A stretch of 5,472 nucleotides of DNA, taken from positions 1 through 5,472 of the forward strand of contig JBGTKH010000563.1 in the NCBI GenBank assembly GCA_041744735.1, given 5' to 3'. Each line of letters starts with the position of its first letter. Within the stretch, counting starts at the first letter, position 1. This stretch comes from JBGTKH01 sp041744735 (GTDB lineage Bacteria; Planctomycetota; Planctomycetia; Pirellulales; Pirellulaceae). Under the pieces are notes generated by a model. That model was not told the DNA's origin. It ran no database searches and saw only the letters and a program-made list of their open reading frames with translations. Below, in pieces: positions 2,716 to 5,472 of the stretch. Both the position numbers and the translations under genes were made by a program.

Positions 2716-5472
2716 TCAAGGCTCGGAGGTGAGCGGCCGGGCATCCCAGAGCTTCACCGTCTCATCCCAACTCGCCGAGGCAATGCGCCAGCCGTCCGGG
2801 CTGAACGCGACACTTTTGACACCGTCCGTGTGCCCTTTCAGCGTGGCAGTCTCCTGGCCCGTTGCCACGTCCCAGAGCTTCACCGTGTAATCCGAACTCC
2901 CCGAGGCAATCCGCGCGCCGTCCGGACTGAACTCGACACTGTAGACAATACCCGTGTGCCCCTTCAGTGTGGCGGTTACCTCACCCGTGGCTACGTCCCA
3001 GAGCTTCACCGTCTGATCATAGCTTGCCGAGGCGATCCGCCGGCCGTCCGGGCTGAACGCGACACACTCGACCCCGCTCGTGTGCCCTTTCAGCGTAGCG
3101 GTCTCCCGGCCCGTGGCCGCGTCCCAGAGCTTCACCGTGTCATCCATACTCCCCGAGGCGATCCGTCGGCCGTCCGGACTAAACGCGACACTCTCGACAC
3201 TATCCGCGTGCCCTTTCAGCGTCGCGGTCACCCGCCCCGTTGTCACCTCCCAGAGCTTCACCGACTTATCTAGAAAACCGCCAGCAGAGGCGATCCCCCG
3301 ACCGTCGCGGCTGAATGCAACACAGTTTACATAACCGATATGCCCTTTCAGCGTAGCAGTCTCTTGGCCGGTCGCCGAATCCCAGACCTTCGCGTGCCCT
3401 TCGTCGCTCGCCGAGGCGATCCACCGGCCATCTGGGCTGAACGCGACACTGCGGATCCCACCTACGCGCTCTGCCAGCGTGTCGATCACCTGGCCCGTGG
3501 CCACGTCCCAGAGCTGCACCGTCTTATATGCATTCGCCGAGGCGACCCGTTGGCCATCCGGGCTGAACGCGACACACCAGACTTTACCCATGTCCCCTTT
3601 CAGTGTGGCCATCTCCTCGCCTGGGTCCACGACCCAGAGCTTCACCGTTTTATCATAGCTCCCCGAGGCGATCCGCGCTCCATCAAAGCTGAACGCGACA
3701 CTGTGAACCCCCATCGTATGTCCTTTCAGCGCGGCGATCTCCTGGCCCGTCACCGCGTCCCAGAGCTTAACCGTATCGTCACCGCTTGCGGAAGCGACGC
3801 GCCGACCGTCGGGGCTAAACGCGACACTGTAAACCTCATTGTTGTGCGCTTTCAGCGTGGCGGTCTCCTGCCCGGTGGCCGCGTCCCACAGCTTGACCGT
3901 CTTATCCCAGCTTGTGGATGCGATCCTTCGGCCGTCCGCGCTGAACGCGACACAGCTGACATAATACGTGTGCCCTTTCAGCGTGGCGGTCTGCTCGCCC
4001 GTGGCCGCGTCCCAAAGCTTCACCGTCATATCCCTGCCCGCCGAGGCAATCCGCTTACCGTCCGGGCTGAACGCAACGCTGCAGACACCACCCTCGTGCC
4101 CATCCAGGGTGTAGGGTGCCTGGCCGGTGGCCACGTCCCAAACCTTCACCGTATTATCCTGGCTCCCCGAGGCGATCCGCCGGCCGTCCGGGCTGAACGC
4201 AACGCTAATGACACCATTCGTGTGCCCTTTCAGCGTGGCGGTCTCCTGGCTGGTACCTGAATCCCACAGCTTCACTTCCCCTGAACTGCGGGGCTCGCCA
4301 CTCGCGGAGGCGATTCGCACGCCGTCCGGGCTGAATGCGACACTCATGACCGGACCCGTGTGCCCTTTCAGCATGGCAATCTCCTGACCCGTCGCCACGT
4401 CCCAGATCTTCACCGTGTGATCCTCGCTCGCCGAGGCAATCCGCTTACCGTCCGGGCTGAACGCGACACTCATGATTGCACCCGTGTGGCCTCTTACTGT
4501 GTAAAGATCGCGATGACAAAGTCGATACCAATAGAACCACTCGAAGCCGCGCAAGTCTTCCGAGCCAGTTCCCGGACCATATTGTTCCAAGAGTTGCAAA
4601 ACTCGGCTAACGCGTGCATCTTCCCACGCAGCCTGGGCGAGATTTATGTGGGCGACATACAAGTGACGACGAGATTCATCTTCCTTAGCGTCGGCACGCT
4701 CGCGCTGTATGCGTTCGCGTTCCGCATTTGCGTTGGCAATGTCCGCATTCCTATTGGCCTGCTCCGCATTAGTGTTGGCCAAGGCTGCATTCTCGTCGGC
4801 GCGTTTCCGCTCTTTTCGTTCACGTTCGGCGTTTTCCGTCGCCTCTTGTGCCTTCTCGTTCGCGCGCTGTGTTTCCACGGCCAACTCGCGGGCACGGGCA
4901 TACGCTCGCGCGGCAAAGTAGGTGGAGATCACGGTGCCGGCGATGAGCGTGGCTGCGACCGCGGCGGCCAGACCGGCGACCGTAGGATTCCGCCGCGTCC
5001 AGCGCCAGGCGCGTTCGGGACCACTGACTGGCCGGGCAGTGATTGGTTTGCCTTGCAAATAGTTGCGGAGGTCCTCGCTTAGCTCTTGGGATGTGGCGAA
5101 ACGCCGCGCAGGCTCCTTATGCAGACACTTCAGACAGATCGTTTCCAGGTCGCGAGGGACGTTGCTGTTCAAAGAACGGGGGCGGGGCGGGTCGTCGTGG
5201 ATGACTTGGTGCAGCAGCATCCGCATGTTGCCGCGGAAGGGGCGTTCGCCGGTTAGTAGCTCGAATAGGATCACCCCCAGTGAATAGACGTCGCTGCGGC
5301 GGTCGGCGTGGTGGCCTTCGCCTTGGGCCTGCTCGGGTGACATGTAGGCCGGCGTGCCGAGCACCTGGCCTTCGACCGTCATCGTGATCTCCCCCGCTTC
5401 CCGCTTGGCCAGCCCAAAGTCCATCACGTGCGGCTGGCCGGCGGCGTCGAGCATGATGTTCGACGGCTTCAG
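2716..5472 (-). CDS. Membrane Ser/Thr protein kinase with 14 WD40 repeats (5' end outside window)
   Basis: The frame is open to the window edge; 918 residues are visible. The fragment begins inside the catalytic loop (LKPSN, just after the expected HRD), then shows DFG at 18-20, the activation segment ending GTPAYMSPE (39-47), SDVYSLGVILFELLTGERPF (60-79) and the C-lobe to about 145. The ATP-binding N-lobe lies outside. A hydrophobic segment at about 163-186 preceded by RWTRRN should be one membrane helix, placing the kinase in the cytoplasm and the rest on the far side. A charged Ala/Asn-rich coiled coil (about 190-270) and a linker (SEDLRGFEWFYWYRLCH) common in planctomycete kinases lead to 14 WD40 blades (326-918). 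WD40 arrays bind proteins, so this is probably a receptor kinase with a sensing or docking ectodomain; the ligand is unknown. It lies on the same strand as higBA but 252 bp away. Confidence 0.93.
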   Translation of the reverse strand: MKPSNIMLDAAGQPHVMDFGLAKREAGEITMTVEGQVLGTPAYMSPEQAQGEGHHADRRSDVYSLGVILFELLTGERPFRGNMRMLLHQVIHDDPPRPRSLNSNVPRDLETICLKCLHKEPARRFATSQELSEDLRNYLQGKPITARPVSGPERAWRWTRRNPTVAGLAAAVAATLIAGTVISTYFAARAYARARELAVETQRANEKAQEATENAERERKERKRADENAALANTNAEQANRNADIANANAERERIQRERADAKEDESRRHLYVAHINLAQAAWEDARVSRVLQLLEQYGPGTGSEDLRGFEWFYWYRLCHRDLYTVRGHTGAIMSVAFSPDGKRIASASEDHTVKIWDVATGQEIAMLKGHTGPVMSVAFSPDGVRIASASGEPRSSGEVKLWDSGTSQETATLKGHTNGVISVAFSPDGRRIASGSQDNTVKVWDVATGQAPYTLDGHEGGVCSVAFSPDGKRIASAGRDMTVKLWDAATGEQTATLKGHTYYVSCVAFSADGRRIASTSWDKTVKLWDAATGQETATLKAHNNEVYSVAFSPDGRRVASASGDDTVKLWDAVTGQEIAALKGHTMGVHSVAFSFDGARIASGSYDKTVKLWVVDPGEEMATLKGDMGKVWCVAFSPDGQRVASANAYKTVQLWDVATGQVIDTLAERVGGIRSVAFSPDGRWIASASDEGHAKVWDSATGQETATLKGHIGYVNCVAFSRDGRGIASAGGFLDKSVKLWEVTTGRVTATLKGHADSVESVAFSPDGRRIASGSMDDTVKLWDAATGRETATLKGHTSGVECVAFSPDGRRIASASYDQTVKLWDVATGEVTATLKGHTGIVYSVEFSPDGARIASGSSDYTVKLWDVATGQETATLKGHTDGVKSVAFSPDGWRIASASWDETVKLWDARPLTSEP
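2719..4497 (-). repeat. Tandem array of 14 WD40 units, about 126 bp each
   Basis: Fourteen units of about 42 residues share the pattern L-K-G-H, V-x-S-V-A-F-S-P-D-G, R-I-A-S and T-V-K-L-W-D. In fragment residues the units start at 326, 368, 414, 456, 498, 540, 582, 624, 666, 708, 752, 794, 836 and 878. Most are exactly 42 residues; unit 2 has 4 extra and unit 10 has 2 extra. Fourteen fits two seven-bladed propellers. Similarity is high in DNA as well as protein, which points to expansion by unequal recombination. Units 7-9 are the most diverged: W-V replaces W-D in 7, and the GH pair is lost in 8 and 9. Confidence 0.9.
4721..4804 (-). repeat. 21-bp repeats encoding coiled-coil heptads
   Basis: Units at 4721, 4742 and 4763 begin TCCGCATT and are spaced exactly 21 bp, with a weaker fourth at 4784 (GCTGCATT). 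They encode seven-residue units of the type A-N-x-N-A-E/D-x (LANTNAE, QANRNAD, IANANAE) inside the kinase coiled coil. Exact heptad length means gain or loss of a unit keeps both frame and helix register. Confidence 0.7.

Noticed and set aside
3340..4260. A 306-codon plus-strand open frame, with another at 2710-3273, showing repeated PELHR and VRAERDT motifs
   Set aside because: They are antisense to the WD40 array; their repeats simply mirror the 126-bp units of the kinase gene, which has clear family motifs on the minus strand.
4360..5082. Plus-strand open frame of 240 codons with hydrophobic stretches
   Set aside because: It is antisense to the kinase coiled coil and membrane segment; the apparent hydrophobicity comes from reverse-reading Ala/Glu-rich codons.

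Overview
The window looks like a chromosomal segment from a planctomycete, most likely of the Pirellulales type. The grounds are a membrane Ser/Thr kinase fused to a long WD40 array with the linker typical of that phylum, an extended GxxExxY-type nuclease, a moderately high G+C content, and dispersed GGCAGAAT hairpin repeats. This is inference from protein architecture; there is no rRNA or other marker to confirm it.

Layout: (1) Bases 1-549 hold the 3' end of ftsK (DNA translocase, gamma winged helix) with an unusual acidic tail. (2) Bases 550-673 are intergenic and carry a 94-bp imperfect palindrome built from paired GGCAGAAT/ATTCTGCC units. (3) Bases 674-1809 are a two-gene plus-strand unit: a 270-aa PD-(D/E)XK nuclease-like GxxExxY protein whose stop overlaps (ATGA) the start of a Phd/YefM-family antitoxin with no ordinary toxin beside it. 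(4) Bases 1869-2464 on the minus strand are a compact higB-higA toxin-antitoxin operon, convergent with the phd gene, with a recognisable promoter and a candidate operator directly before higB. (5) Bases 2465-2715 are intergenic; beyond the higBA promoter they hold only small hairpins. (6) Bases 2716-5472 on the minus strand hold a Ser/Thr kinase gene cut by the window edge just after the HRD motif: kinase C-lobe, one transmembrane helix, a repetitive coiled coil, then 14 WD40 blades (probably two seven-bladed propellers).

Functionally, a cell-division translocase and a signalling kinase flank an accessory patch of two antitoxin genes, one RelE-like toxin and one nuclease-like gene. The candidates for something undescribed are the coupled nuclease/Phd pair as a possible non-canonical toxin-antitoxin module, the GGCAGAAT repeats that bracket the nuclease gene, and an apparent second, degenerate nuclease fold within that protein.
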